DNA of 64,000 nt from Costus lasius (GCA_027563935.2 CM050452.1:32806850-32870849); one strand, 5' to 3'; shown: positions 45,751 through 59,064, counted from the first letter of the stretch. A program made the numbers and translations. The notes: a model not told the origin generated them from the letters alone.

Positions 45751-46539
45751 GCATTGACACAGACTAATGCCTGCGTTGAGAGAGCAAGGGGAAATCAAAG
45801 GAGAATGTGTACCGGCGATATTATAAGCCAATGAAGAGCAAGTCGAGCACGCGGCCGAAGTGCGACCCTTACTACAACAACTTGGAGCGACATGCAACAC
45901 ATCTAATGTGCTGACCTGTCACACTAGTACGATGAACAGCAGGAACTCAGTTCGAGCACTCGCTGCGGCCAGCGGGAACCCAAAACCTAACAAAACTCCA
46001 CAACAGGAAGCAAGATTATCTTGCTACGATGTTGTATCATAGCTTTGGGTTGACGAACGCGTGTGTTGCTGCTGCTGCAACTCCAATGACTGCTTCAATC
46101 ATCGATTTCTTCTCCACGGTGACGCGCCTTGGCTCAAAGAAGCTCTTAACACAGAAATGCGAATAATAGCCCTCTTAATTCGACGCAAAATGCGTCCCAG
46201 AATGGCAAACCGGCGATGACGAGTTAGTCGCCGCAAAACTCGAGGCCAAAACTTAGTTAAACCAAAATATACTCAACACAATTTTGCCTTGAACTACGTC
46301 ATTGGCTTGGTGGTTCGATTGAGCGCAAATCATACGACCTTGGGTTGAACCTCGACCTGTTATTAAAATTTTCATACAAAACTAAATTTATTTAATTTCT
46401 TTTTAATATTTAGAAATTTCTATAAAATTCAAAAAAATTCAAAAAAATTCAAAAACAGTAATTATAATTTTCTAAAATTATTTCTAGAAATCTGGGATGT
46501 ACATTAAACGACATTGCAAATATAGATAACCTTGACTTT
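45751..46539. other. Unassigned stretch
   Basis: No recognised gene. The part near 46370-46460 is AT-rich with repeated AAAAAATTC words, as seen in many chromovirus LTRs, so the LTR ending at 48729 may begin in or before this stretch. Confidence 0.35.
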
Positions 46540-46739
46540 GTTCAGGCCATCAGGCGCACTCCCGTTCTATACCCACCCGATGATGATAGATGGGCTGCAA
46601 ATAGAATCTTAAAGGTTCGCTATGAAGGCTACTTACTACTTGACCTTGATGACCTTTAGGCAGGATAGAAACATCTTTAGTTGTTACATGTTGCCCAAAA
46701 ATTAATTTCTCTAGTTGGGAGCTACTACACCAAAGACTT

Positions 46740-46855
46740 GCCACTTTAAGCCCTGTTGCAAACTTTGGAATAAGCAAGCTGTCTCTTGCTACTTTTGCCA
46801 CTTTAAGCCCTGTTGCAAACTTTGGAATAAGCAAGCTGTCTCTTGCTACTTTTGC
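46740..46855. repeat. Exact 57-bp tandem duplication
   Basis: The unit starting GCCACTTTAAGCCCTGTTGC occurs twice head to tail (46740-46796, 46797-46853) with no difference seen. The period of 57 keeps any reading frame; the minus-strand frame across it (46885-46550, 111 codons) thus repeats 19 residues. I do not recognise that protein, and a plus-strand frame just upstream (about 46520-46660, with RTPVLYPPDDDRWAAN) is unrecognised too. Confidence 0.8.
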
Positions 46856-48729
46856 CTGTGGGAGCAGGACTTCTTGCTCTAACATGTTTTCTTCGAATGT
46901 GATTTTTCAAGAGGAATTTTCTCCAAACTCTCAGTTAGTATTTGTTTTGATTTCTCGCGCTCGTGGATCGATGGATCGTGGGTTTTTAAATATAAATTGA
47001 TAATTATCTTAATTTTCATGACATAGCAAGTATACAAGGCTAGGAATAATCTGATTTTTCATTCTCACGATCCTTGTTGTATTGAGATCACTAGAGCAGC
47101 TTTCTTTTGCCTTGAAATTCTCCATTACTCTAACACTGTATACAAGAATAGGAGAGAAAGGAAAAAAAAAACTTTTCCTTTGTATACAGTAAAAGAAAAG
47201 AAAAATTAGGAGGGAAAAGTTATTGAAACGCAGTCCGCCCGATTTAGGCGGAAAACGAGAGAACGACACGCTCGTTACTTTCCTCGCTTCGTCGCCGCCT
47301 CTTTGCTGTTCTTGCTTGTCCGCATCGTCGCTGTCCTGGGTTATTTTATAAAGAGAAAATTTATTAAGATTTGTTTTAATTTTATTTTCCTATAAATATA
47401 CCGTGAACCCTCCTCCCTTAATCCCTACCTATTTAACCCTAATCATATTCCCTAATCTTAATCCTCTTCCTTGTGCGCCGAAAGCTTCCCTATTTTTCTT
47501 ATTATTCTTCCTTGCGAGCGCTGCGTCGCCCACCTCTACTCCCTTTGCAATCTTCCCGGTCAGAAGCAAGCACAGGCGTCCGGTGGCATCAGGAAGAGGC
47601 GCTGGCGGCCACCTCATCGTTCCTTGGTGCGGCATCCTCACTCCGATGTGGATTAGTGCGTGTGCTTTCGGCGGCAAGCGGTGAGTTCCCCTATCCACGC
47701 GGTGCGGCGAGTTTTCTATGACGGGTGAAGAGTTCTGCGGTGAACTCCGCCTCCACCTCCTTCCTTTCTCGGCGCTGGCAGTCTTCCCCTTCCAGTAGCT
47801 TCACCTTGTAGTGACCCGTGCGACAGCCCCTGTTTCCGGTTGCGACGCTGCCTCCTTTTCCAAGCGATGGCGGCTGTTTACACTCTTGGCTGCGATGACT
47901 TCTCCTCCTTCTCTCGTCGGCGACGACACTTCCAGCGGTGAGCACCGGTAATCTTTCTATATGCATGGATAATAAAGCTACAATTGAGATATCTAATATG
48001 TTGACATTTGAGTATGGTGGAACAGTTGTGTATCTGTGTTGTTAAGTCATGACATATTGACTTCTGGACTAGATGATTTATCTCCAGTGGCCACCGTGTG
48101 TGTGATATATAGTTACTGATTATATCAGACTATATGGTTGCCAGTTAGGGTACTGCCAGTTGTCTTCATACAATGCTCTGGATGCCAGGTGTTGGACGCA
48201 ACACTACCGGGCTATTTAGGACAGTCGTTCCACTATGTGAGCTACAGTGGAAATACTCTAAAAATGAGTGCGGCTCATTATTGAGATCTGTTAGCCAAGC
48301 TTGATGATTTACACGACATTCTTTATGTACAGTTATCTTTATATTATTTGTTTCTGACATGTATCATTCTTCCAGTCATTATATTATCTTATTATTTGAC
48401 AACACACCATTTTGTTGATTCCTCCTTAGCATTTTTGCTAACTCCCCTTGTTTTTCTTCTTGGTACAGAGTTAGCTTCTTGGAAGGATAGAGTAGATAGC
48501 ATATACTAGCCTGAGTTTAGATAGTCTTTTAGTTTTTATTTCAGTTGATTTGTTTACATCTTTGATAGTATGATTTTAATGACTGTGTTATAAAATTTTG
48601 ATGTTAAGTTTGGATTATCTAGTTAATAAGTGATATGTGATTATTGTAGTTCTTTGGTTCCTATCAATATTGTCTATTCCCTGGGGAACCCTCAGCTAGG
48701 GATAGCTGGCTTTCCGCCAGGGCGTGACA
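46856..48729 (+). repeat. Probable Ty3/gypsy (chromovirus-like) LTR, 3' part
   Basis: The stretch ends GGGCGTGACA, a usual end for chromovirus LTRs, followed after seven bases by TGGTATCAAAGG, a primer-binding-like site. A TATA box (TATAAATA) lies at about 47391-47398. The GC-rich ORFs at 47403-47721 follow this TATA box and look like transcribed LTR, not protein. The 5' end of the LTR was not found, and the internal region is cut off after about 55 bp by A2. Confidence 0.55.
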
Positions 48730-48736
48730 ATTTTAT

Positions 48737-48748
48737 TGGTATCAAAGG
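48737..48748 (+). promoter_or_regulatory. Primer-binding-like site of the chromovirus-like element
   Basis: TGGTATCAAAGG matches the initiator-methionine complement in its first eight bases and the tenth. The internal sequence ends at 48784 where A2 begins. Confidence 0.55.
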
Positions 48749-48784
48749 TGTAGGTTCAATAAGAAAGCCTAAGGACATAGGGAT

Positions 48785-50466
48785 TGAAAGGTCCCCAAAA
48801 GGGGGGGAAGAAACCCTAATAGGAGCATAACAAGGATCATACATGCGGAAGCTAGGGTTTCATAGAAAACCGATATGCATGTCATATAATCAACTCTTAA
48901 GGCTTGTATAGAGCGAAAGGGATTCATACCATTGCCATTTCAAGGATGGCGACTTGGAAGCAAAGATGCGAGTGCTTCTTCTCCAAAGGCACCGCACACA
49001 AGATGAGAGAAGCTTTCTTCTTGTCGCTCCTTGTGCTAGCAAGGATCTCTAAGTGTCCTAATCGCTTGAAGGGATGAGATCTCCTTTTTTTTCTTGGCTT
49101 GTCCGAATTCTCTCCAAGGCGTGAAGAAAAATCACACACGAGAGAGGGGGCGTCGAGAAGAGGCAAGCGTTTAGGCGTTCAGAGGAAGTGGCATTAATGA
49201 CTTTCCAAAAATAGAAAGTCATGAAGCCATGCGCCCATGATCTCAAAACCGACCAAAACGCCTTCAAGCTTTGAACCATGCGTTCACTCACGTGAACCGG
49301 TTCAAGCCAATTCGATCCATTTCAATTTGGTTCAAAGACCAAATCAAATCAGCCCAAGCCATGGTCTAGATCTTACTGAACCAAATGGTTCAAGATCTAA
49401 CCGTTCATCTCTTGATGCTCATGATCTCACCGATCAAGCATCAATTCTCTCGATCGAAGCTTACCGATCTCAAGCCCTAATCAATCAAACATGATCAGAC
49501 CATATCTCACTTACAATCAGAGATTAAATCCCTTTAAACTGAATCAAAACAATTCAGTCCACACGATCTGACTCAAGTAAGCCATAACATCAAATTGTGC
49601 GACCCTAAGGGTTTCCTTTAAATGTCGGTAACGATAACTTACGTTATCACGATCAGTGAGGGGTATCTAGCAACACATCACTGTCTCCCGATATAAAGAA
49701 AAGGGTCTTCCAAGACTACACCCAAACCACAGCACAAGTGTGAATCCACTTCACTAGGCATACATGTTTCCTTTGCCACTGGATGTTCTTATTGGACAAG
49801 CGTGTCAAGCCTGTGATTCCAATATGATGAGAATGATTAGATCAGATGAACATAGTCATCTGGGTATGGCCATACACTTCCTCAATCATCTCATACAGGG
49901 GGCCCCTATAGAACATCACACTCCAATCAAGGAGACGGCAATCCTATATCTATCACTAGCGCCCTAACATGACTCATGCTCATTATCCAAGATAGTCTAT
50001 AACCATTATGTTTCAAATGATATTGAACTACCTCAAAACAATGCCAATCATCATTTAGAAACACAAGTGATCTCAAGTCAGAGGAAGTATGCCACTTGTT
50101 TGCATACTAGGATTATTCACATTGTGACAAGCAATTGAATATCCTAAGTAGGGTCTGTCCAGTACATCCCATGTACCCATGAGTCTACATCATATTCCAT
50201 GCTCGAAGCATCCTATAAGATTAGAACACATATTAGTCTCAATCATATCAAGGCTGTCTCATGTTCACCAAGATATCTCGACTAAGGACAAAATTGCATG
50301 TCAGCCAAGCTGAACAGCATTGAGACATTATTCAGAAGTATACATATTGCAGCAGATGATGTAACAACCTGAATAACAACCATTGCCTTTATAAACATAG
50401 AGTTTATACATGATACTGATATAATCCCAAGGCCTCAAACAGTAGCCTTAAGGGCATACCCCAACA
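48785..50466 (-). repeat. 3' LTR of A2
   Basis: 1682 bp, bounded on the plus strand by TGAAAGG and CCCCAACA. Over the 1326 bp shared with the A2 5' LTR I counted about 13 differences, near 1%. Confidence 0.92.
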
Positions 50467-50477
50467 ATCTCCCACTT
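50467..50477 (-). promoter_or_regulatory. Polypurine tract of A2
   Basis: On the minus strand AAGTGGGAGAT immediately precedes the 3' LTR, as in A1. Confidence 0.85.
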
Positions 50478-50486
50478 GCACTTAAT

Positions 50487-53400
50487 CTAATGGTTGAGAA
50501 ATCTCAAACCCATATTATTACAGTGCTTCTCATGCTTCTACTGCGCCAGAGGCTTTGTAAGCGGGTCTGCTAGATTGTCATCTGTATGAACCTTGCAGAC
50601 TTTGATCTCGCCACGATCAATGATCTCCCGGATCAAGTGAAACCTTCTCTGTATGTGCTTGGACTTCTGGTGCGACCGTGGTTCCTTTGCTTGTGCTATT
50701 GCTCCAGTTTTATCACAGAAGATAACCAAAGGATCTGCACTCGAAGGAACAACACCAAGTTCCTGAACGAACTTACGAATCCACACTGCCTCCTTGGATG
50801 CTTCTGAGGCTGCAACATACTCGGCTTCTGTTGTGGAATCAGCAACAATAGACTGTTTGAAACTTTTCCACACCACTGCTCCTCCATTCAAGCTAAAAAC
50901 ATAGCCTGATTGCGATCGGAAATCATCCTGGTCAGATTGGAACAAAGGGTCAGTATATCCTTCAATACTGAGTTCTTCCTGACCTCCATATATCAAGAAC
51001 ATATCTTTGGTCCTCCGAAGATATTTCAAAATGTTCTTGACCGCAATCCAGTGTGCCTTCCCTGGATTACTTTGGAATTGACTGGTCACGCTTAACCCGT
51101 AAGCAACGTCTGGGCGAGTACACAACATCGCATACATAATGGATCCAATAGCCGAAGCATAAGGCGTATTGTCCATTTCATCTTTCTCAGTCTGTGTTTG
51201 TGGACACTGACTCTTTGAAAGACTCAGACCATGTCTGACTGGAAGATATCCTCTTTTAGAATTTTCTAAATGAAATCTCTCCAGGACTTTATCGATGTAA
51301 GTACTCTGGCACAGCCCGAGAAGCCTCTTAGATCTATCTCTGTAGATCTTCACACCTAATACATAGGCTGCTTCTCCTAAATCTTTCATCTGGAAACATT
51401 TTCTTAACCATGCTTTAACGGCATGTAGTTCAGGAATATCGTTTCCAATGATTAAGATATCATCGACATAGAGGACTAGGAAAGTAATCACGCTCCCACT
51501 AAACCTCTTATATACACACGGGTCATCTTCATTCTTGATGAAACCAAATTCACAGATTGATTCATCAAAATGAATACTCTAGCTTCTTGATGCTTGTTTA
51601 AGTCCATAAATGGACTTCTTTAGTTTGCATATTTTATGACGATCTGATGGATTAGTGAAACCTTCAGGTTGTGTCATATACACATCCTCTTCCAGTTTTC
51701 TATTAAGGAAAGCGGTTTTCACATCCATCTGCCAGATCTCATAATCATAATATGCTGCTATCGCGAGAATAATCCGAATAGACTTGAACATAGCTACAGG
51801 AGAGAAAGTTTCATCATAATCTATCCCGTAGATTTGTTTGAAACCTTTCGCAACTAGCCTGCCTTTATAGGTAACCACGTTACCATCCATGTCAATCTTC
51901 TTCTTGAAGATCCATTTACAGCCTATAGGGATTACTCCCGGAGGCGGATCAACCAAATCCCAGACTTGGTTATCTGACATGGAGTCCATCTCGGCTCGCA
52001 TAGCTTCAAGCCATCTTGCTGATTCCGGTCCACTGACCGCATCCGCATAAGTGAGGGGTTCATCATCAATGATTTAGACTCCGTCATAGCGCTCAGGCTG
52101 TCGACGGATCCTTCCCGATCTTCGCGGTTCCCGTGATATCTGAGCCTCAGGTTGTTCAGTAACCTGATCTACTGGCTCAGGCTCATCCAAACGTGCTTGA
52201 CTACTTTGTCCTTCTACTGGATTCTCATCCAGCTTTATTTCTCTCCTAGTGGCTTCTTGCAGAAGAAATTCCTTCTCAAGAAAAATAGCCGTACGAGCAA
52301 CAAATACTTTGTTCTCCTTGGGATCGAAGAAATAATAACCCTTTGTTTCCTTAGGGTAACCGACAAAGATACATTTCTCAGATCTGCTCTCCAGTTTCCC
52401 AGAGGCGAGCTTTTTGACATAAGCCTCGCAACCCCAGATCTTAATAAATGTCGAGCTCGGCTGTTTCCCATACCATAACTCATATGGAGTCTTTGAAACT
52501 GCCTTAGATGGCACTCGGTTTAGTACCTTTGCAGCTGTTTCCAGTGCAAATCCCCAAAAGGAGTAAGGTAGAGTAGCCTGACTCATCATAGAACGAACCA
52601 TATCCAGTAAGGTTCTATTTCTCCTCTCGGACACACCATTCTATTGCGGTGTTCCTGGCGGAGTGAGCTGTGAGATAATCCCACACTCCTTCAGATAGTC
52701 AGTAAACTCATGACTCAAGTATTCTCCACCTCGATCTGAACGAAGTGTCTTGATATTTCGGCCTAGCTGATTTTGTACTTCATTCTTGAACTCTTTGAAC
52801 TTGTCAAAGGATTCACTCTTATGTCTCATAAGATAGACATAACCATACCTACTGAAATCATCAGTAAAGGTAATGAAGTATGAATAGCCACCTCTGGCAT
52901 GTTTACTAAATGGCCCACACACATCACTGTGAATGAGGTCAAGTAAACTTGAAGCCCTTTGACCTTTATTAGGAAAAGGAGCTTTCGTCATTTTACCCAT
53001 TAAACAAGCTTTGCATGTATCAAGCTCCTCATAGGAGAATGATCCCAGCAGTCCATGATCATGCAACCACTTAATGCGCTTCTTGTTAATATGGCCTAAA
53101 CGACTATGCCATAGCAAGGTGCTGTGATCAGCATATTTGGCTTTCTTATTATCAATCTGTTGTATAGAACATTCCATGTCCAACATGAATAACCCATTGT
53201 TAATTGACCCAGTAGCATAAACAATATTATCAAAAGAAATGTAACACTTTGAAATCTTGCATTCAAAGGAAAACCCTTTCCTGACAAGAGCAGGAATAGA
53301 GATAATATTCTTAGTTATGCTCGGTACAAAATAACAATTGTCCAGTTCTAATACAAGACCAGATGGTAAAGAGATGTAATAAACTCCTACAGCAACAGCA

Positions 53401-54379
53401 GCAACCCGTGCCCCGTTTCCAACTCGTAGGTCCACCTCATGCTATCCCACCTGTCTTCTTCTCTTGAGTTCCTGTACATTTGAACAAATGTGAACTCCAC
53501 ATGCAGTGTCCAACACCCATGATATAGAAGAAGAAAACATGACCTCAGTCACAAAAATACCTGAGCCAGAAGCGAAAGGCTTGCTTCCCTTCTTATCTCC
53601 TTGGAGCGCTTTACAGTCCTTTTTCCAGTGACCCAGCTGGCCACAATGGAAACATCTGTATTCCTTTGACCGCTTTACCTTTTGTTTCAGAGCCTTGTTG
53701 TAGCTCTTGACAGGGACTTTGCCCTTCTTCCCCTTCTTCTTGTTCCTAGAAGGAACCATTAGGACAGAGGATGAAGGCGTTCCCTTCTCACGAGACTGAG
53801 TCTGCTCTGTAGTCAAGAGCATGTTCAGTAACTCTGCCGGCATACAGTCGATCTTGTTCATATTAAAATTAATAATGAACGGATCAAAAGAAGCCGGGAG
53901 AGACTGCAGGATAATGTCTACAACAGCTCCTGATTGATGGTGTGTCCCAGTTTCTCTAGAGCCTCCTTGTACCCAATCATCTTGAGCACGTGAGCTCCAA
54001 CTGGACTCCCTTCAGTCAGTTTGCTCTGAAAGAAAAGTTTCGTCAGATTATAGCGTTCAGTCTTTGCCTATGCAGCATACAGCATCTTGAGGTTTGCTAT
54101 AATTTCTATAGCAGATAGATCCTCATGCTGACGCTGCAGCTGTGGCGTCATAGACGCAAGCATCAGGCAAGCAACATCAATGCTATCATTGACGTGCTTC
54201 TCATAAGCATCGCGAACAGCCCTTGCGGCGTTCGGAGCGGGTTGAGGCGGTATAGCCGTCTCGAGGACATACAGTTTCCTCTCAGCCTTAAGAACAATCT
54301 TAAGGTGTCCGTACCAGTCCGAGAAGTTTGGCCCAGCAAACTTCTCCCTTTCCAGTAAGGATCGCACATTGAACGCAGT
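50487..54379 (-). pseudogene. gag-pol: Family A gag-pol of A2, broken by many stops
   Basis: Collinear with the intact A1 frame, including the CCHC knuckle, protease, integrase, reverse transcriptase (YVDD) and RNase H. The start ATG has become ACT. In-frame stops lie at 54068, 53442, 52641, 52074, 51579 and 50538 (left base of each), and a frameshift lies near 53930. Five of the six stops are C-to-T or G-to-A changes (CAG or TGG to TAG), one is a transversion (TAC to TAA). Relative to A1 there is no large deletion. No functional polyprotein is possible. Confidence 0.92.
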
Positions 54380-56177
54380 GGTGTTCGTTGCTGCAGTAAT
54401 CTACAACAATGCAAGAACAGCAAGGTCAGTATCAATGTTAGAATCAATCCAGGACTTAAGAAAGATTCTTTTCTCACTATTTTATCTGGCTGAAAAATCC
54501 AGCAAAACAGCCCGAAAGAGTAAAACTCTTTTAGTGAGATGAGATCCAGATTTCATACTTGGTCTCCGCGTCCCGCTCAGGCGAGATAAGATGCACAGAG
54601 AGTACAAGCACTAATCTCTGGTAGGCATTCCCTGCCAATCGCCAACCCGTGCGATTCCCCTTCATCTGGGCAATCCAGCAGACTGTGCCAACTGAGATGG
54701 TACAACACAGTCTCTGATCCCACAGATGGCTGCCTCTATATAGCTAACATATGCGCCATATGCAGCCTACATGGTCAAGCTGACCCAACCTACTCCCTGG
54801 ACCACCACGTGCTATGCTGAGCAATGAGAAGCGATAAATCCCTTCTCTGTAACACGCAGGTGTAATCACACACCGTCTGAAGATAGATGGGCGTGCCCAC
54901 TGAGTGGGTACAACACGGCCCCAACGATAGTCAGAACAGTGAGGTTTCGCGTCAGAAGGCTATCGTGCTTGATATTTCACATTGGATTTTAACGGTCCTT
55001 TTATCTTCTTAACTATCATGCAAATCCTATGGTGATAGCAGAAGAATAAATCATGCAGTTCTAATTATTTAAACAATAAATGAAAGCATGATGATCTTAT
55101 GTGGTAAAAGCCCATTAAGCCTAGGAAAGACCTTAATTCAACTTAAGTCTTCACTTGAGCTCTTCATGGGTCTTTAACATTTCTTTTGGCCCAACTGAGG
55201 GCCCAAGCGCCCACTGCAGCTCAGAGGCGCCCACCAGGTAATATGCGCCTGTCCTAGAGTCGAACCCTAGACCTCCCACTGGTGGAGCCAGCTGCTGCAT
55301 ACGCCTCTGCCATGTGTGCTCTGTGCTCATGACTGATTAAATTACAATTTAATCTATCTAGACATGATTGACACGCAGGTCAATTACACTTTATAAATTA
55401 ATTAAAATGTGATGCGCAGATCACAATAATAATTTACAATAATAAATCCAGGCACGCAGGCCCCAGCACAGCACACATTAAATTTAGGGCAGCCCACATA
55501 AGATTAAATAGACAATCATTCATGGTATACAATCAACATGTGATCCAAAAACAAGAAAATAAAATTTCGAAAAACCCCATGGCATCAATTTTATTTCCTT
55601 ATGTGCCCTACTACCTTACAACGGTCCATTAATAGGGATCCACTCATCAGACCTAGTCAGACTCACTACCCTTGCATGCACCAAGTCCTAACTGACTTGA
55701 GTCGACCTAATGGTCAACCATGCATGCGCTGGGCTGAACGACCCTCATGAGTTCTGGCAAGCGGGTGTGACCCCGGGCCTAACTCATGAGCGTTCACTGG
55801 TTGTCTCAACCAGACATCGCTACACGCCTGTCTGCAGTCGACCTATAGCCACCACATGCTCGCGCATAGGTGCCATCTGGTCGACTCATCTAGGCTGTCA
55901 GATAGTCTGATCAGACTGTTGGGTCTAGACTCGATTGATGACTTCAACCCTAATAACCCGTCTAAGTTTTTAAAGCAGGCACTTATAGATCTAGATGGAG
56001 CGCGCAAGAAGTTAAGTTTTGACAAAAACATCTACTTGCGCCAACAATAAACATCATACATGCGCCACAAGTAATGAACATACATCTAGTATTTTCGCAT
56101 GATGATAACCTTAGATCTTATCATAAGCGCAAACAAGGATCACAAAAAAGCAATCATATGAACATACAATGAACCTA
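54380..56177 (-). other. 5' leader of A2
   Basis: About 1.8 kb aligned with the A4 leader. It contains a hairpin with a TTCGA loop at 55251-55273 and ends toward gag with TTGTTGTAG (about 54404-54412). No supported gene. Confidence 0.8.
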
Positions 56178-56189
56178 GCTCTGATACCA
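56178..56189 (-). promoter_or_regulatory. Primer-binding site of A2
   Basis: TGGTATCAGAGC on the minus strand, two bases after the 5' LTR end; complement of the initiator-methionine tRNA 3' end. Confidence 0.9.
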
Positions 56190-56191
56190 AT

Positions 56192-57517
56192 TGAAAGGTC
56201 CCCAAAAGGGGGGGAAGAAACCCTAATAGGCGCATAACAAGGATCATACATGCGGAAGCTAGGGTTTCATAGAAAACCGATATGCATGTCATATAATCAA
56301 CTCTTAAGGCTTGTATAGAGCGAAAGGGATTCATACCATTGCCATTGCAAGGATGGCGACTTGGAAGCAAAGATGCGAGTGCTTCTTCTCCAAAGGCACC
56401 GCACACAAGATGAGAGAAGCTTTCTTCTTGTCGCTCCTTGTGCTAGCAAGGATCTCTAAGTGTCCTAATCGCTTGAAGGGATGAGATCTCCTTTTTTTTC
56501 TTGGCTTGTCCGAATTCTCTCCAAGGCGTGAAGAAAAATCACACACGAGAGAGGGGGCGTCGAGAAGAGGCAAGCGTTTAGGCTTTCATAGGAAGTGGCG
56601 TTAATGACTTTCCAAAAATAGAAAGTCATGAAGCCATGCGCCCATGATCTCAAAACCGACCAAAACGCCTTCAAGCTTTGAACCATGCGTTCACTCACGT
56701 GAACCGGTTCAAGCCAATTCGATCCATTTCAATTTGGTTCAAAGACCAAATCAAATCAGCCCAAGCCATGGTCTAGATCTTACTGAACCAAATGGTTCAA
56801 GATCTAACCGTTCATCTCTTGATGCTCTTGATCTCACCGATCAAGCATCAATTCTCTCGATCGAAGCTTACCGATCTCAAGCCCTAATCAATCAAACATG
56901 ATCAGACCAGATTTCACTTACAATCAGAGATTAAATCCCTTTAAACTGAATCAAAACAATTCAGTCCACACGATCTGACTCAAGTAAGCCATATCATCAA
57001 ATTGTGCGACCCTAAGGGTTTCCTTTAAATGTCGGTAACGATAAGTTACGTTATCACGATCAGTGAGGGGTATCTAGCAACACATCACTGTCTCCCGATA
57101 TAAAGAAAAGAGTCTTCCAAGACTACACCCAAACCACAGCACAAGTGTGAATCCACTTCACTAGGCATACATGTTTCCTTTGCCACTGGATGTTCTTATT
57201 GGACAAGCGTGTCAAGCCTGTGATTCCAATATGATGAGAATGATTAGATCAGATGAACATAGTCATCTGGGTATGGCCATACACTTCCTCAATCATCTCA
57301 TACAGGGGGCCCCTATAGAACATCACACTCCAATCAATTAGACGGCAATCCTATATCTATCACTAGCGCCCTAACATGACTCATGCTCATTATCCAAGAT
57401 AGTCTATAACCATTATGTTTCAAATGATATTGAACTACCTCAAAACAATGCCAATCATCATTTAGAAACACAAGTGATCTCAAGTCAGAGGAAGTATGCC
57501 ACTTGTTTGCATACTAG
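56192..57517 (-). repeat. 5' LTR of A2, cut by A3
   Basis: 1326 bp matching 48785-50110 one to one in length. The break at 57517 falls after CATACTAG; the 3' LTR continues there with GATTATTCAC. Confidence 0.92.
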
Positions 57518-59064
57518 TGTTGGGGTATGCCCTTAAGGCTAATGTTTGAGGCCTTGGGATTCTTTCAGTATCATGTATAAACTCTTATGTTTATCAAGGC
57601 AATGGTTGTTATTCAGTTTGTTACATTGTCTGCTGCAATAAGTGTGCTTCTGAATAATGTCTCAATGCTGTTCAGCTTGGCTGACATGCTGTAATGTCCT
57701 TAGTCGAGATATCTTGGTGAACATGAGATAGCCTTGATATGATTGAGACTAATATGTGTTCTAATCTTATAGGATGCTTCGAGCATGGAATAAGATGTAG
57801 ACTCATGGGTACATTGGATGTACTGGACAGACCCTACTAGGATATTCAATTGCTTGTCACAATGTGAATAATCCTTGTTTGCAACAAGTGGCACATGTCC
57901 TCTGACTTGAGATCACTTGTGTTTCTAAAATGATGATTGTCATTGTTTTGAGGTAGTTCAATATCATTTGAAATATAATGGTTATAGACTATCTTGGATA
58001 ATGATCATGAGTCAAGTTAGGACACTAGTGATAGATATAGGATTGCCGTCTCCTTGATTGGAGTGTGATGTTCTAAAGGGGCCCCCCTGGATGAGATGAT
58101 TGAGAAAGTGTATGGCCATACCCAGGTGACTATATTCATCTGATCTAATCATGCTCATCATATTGGAGCTACAGGCTTGACACGCTTGTCCAATAAGAAC
58201 ATCCAGTGGCAAAGGAAACATGTATGCCTCGTGAAGTGGATTCACACTTGTGCTGTGGTTTGGGTGTAGTCTTGGAAGACTCTTTCCTTTATATCGGGAG
58301 ACAGTGATGTGTTGCTAGATACCCCTCACTGATCGTGATAACGTAAGTTATCGTTACCGACATTTAAAGGAAACCCTTAGGGTCGCACAATTTGATGATA
58401 TGGCTTACTTAAGTCAGATCGTGTAGACTGAATGGTTTGGTTCAGTTTAAAGGGATTTAATCTCTGATTGTAAGTGAGATCTGGTCTGATCGTGTTTGAT
58501 TGATTAGGGCTTGAGATCGGTAAGCTTCGATCGAGAGAATTGATGCTAGATCGGTGAGATCAGGAGCATCAAGAGATGAACGGTTATATCTTGAACCATT
58601 TGGTTCAATGTGATCTAGATCATGGCTTGGGCTGATTTGATTTGGTCTTTGAACCAAATTGAATTGAACCAAATTCACTAGAACCAAACCAAATGGAACC
58701 GGTTCACTTTGGTGAACACATAGTTCGAATGGTTTGATTAAGTGATGGTAACGTGGGCGTTGAAGTGGAGTTATTGCTTTCTAAAATTAGAAAGTCGTTT
58801 TTCTTTGGTTGAAAAACGCCAAGCGTTTTCGAACGTGAAAGAGGTTCTTCACTCTCTCGCCGACGTGATCTTCTTCCTATCGTCTAAGGTGGTCTTCACG
58901 CCTTGGAGTTTTTGGAGAAGCCAAGAGATCTCAATTCCCTTCACAAGATCAGGACACCTTGAAGAGCTTTGCTAGCACAAAGTTCACACCAAGGGAGAAA
59001 GCCATTTTTCTTCTTGTGTGCGCGCCTTTTGGAGGAGATCAACTTTGTTCTCTTGATTCCAAGT
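57518..59064 (+). repeat. Element A3: family A LTR, cut by A4
   Basis: Starts TGTTGGGGTATGCCC directly after the A2 LTR break and runs 1547 bp to TTCCAAGT, where A4 begins. The missing last part of about 150 bp, and the rest of A3 if it was a full element, should lie beyond the window. It could also be a solo LTR; the window cannot decide. Confidence 0.88.

Larger units (their letters stand above)
48785..57517 (-). mobile_element. Element A2: family A copia retrotransposon, minus strand
   Basis: Read on the minus strand: 5' LTR (cut by A3), primer-binding site, 1.8-kb leader, broken gag-pol, polypurine tract and complete 3' LTR. The 5 bases left of the element are GGGAT; the matching duplication should lie beyond the window because A3 and A4 split the 5' LTR. 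Confidence 0.92.

Noticed and set aside
47403..47721. Possible first exon of a host gene after a TATA box
   Set aside because: The stretch leads to an LTR end and a primer-binding-like site at 48729-48748, and the ORFs in three frames have no known domain. LTR transcript is the simpler reading.
49237..49494. 85-codon ORF repeated at 56644-56901
   Set aside because: It lies within the A2 LTRs on the non-coding side and repeats because the LTRs are duplicated.
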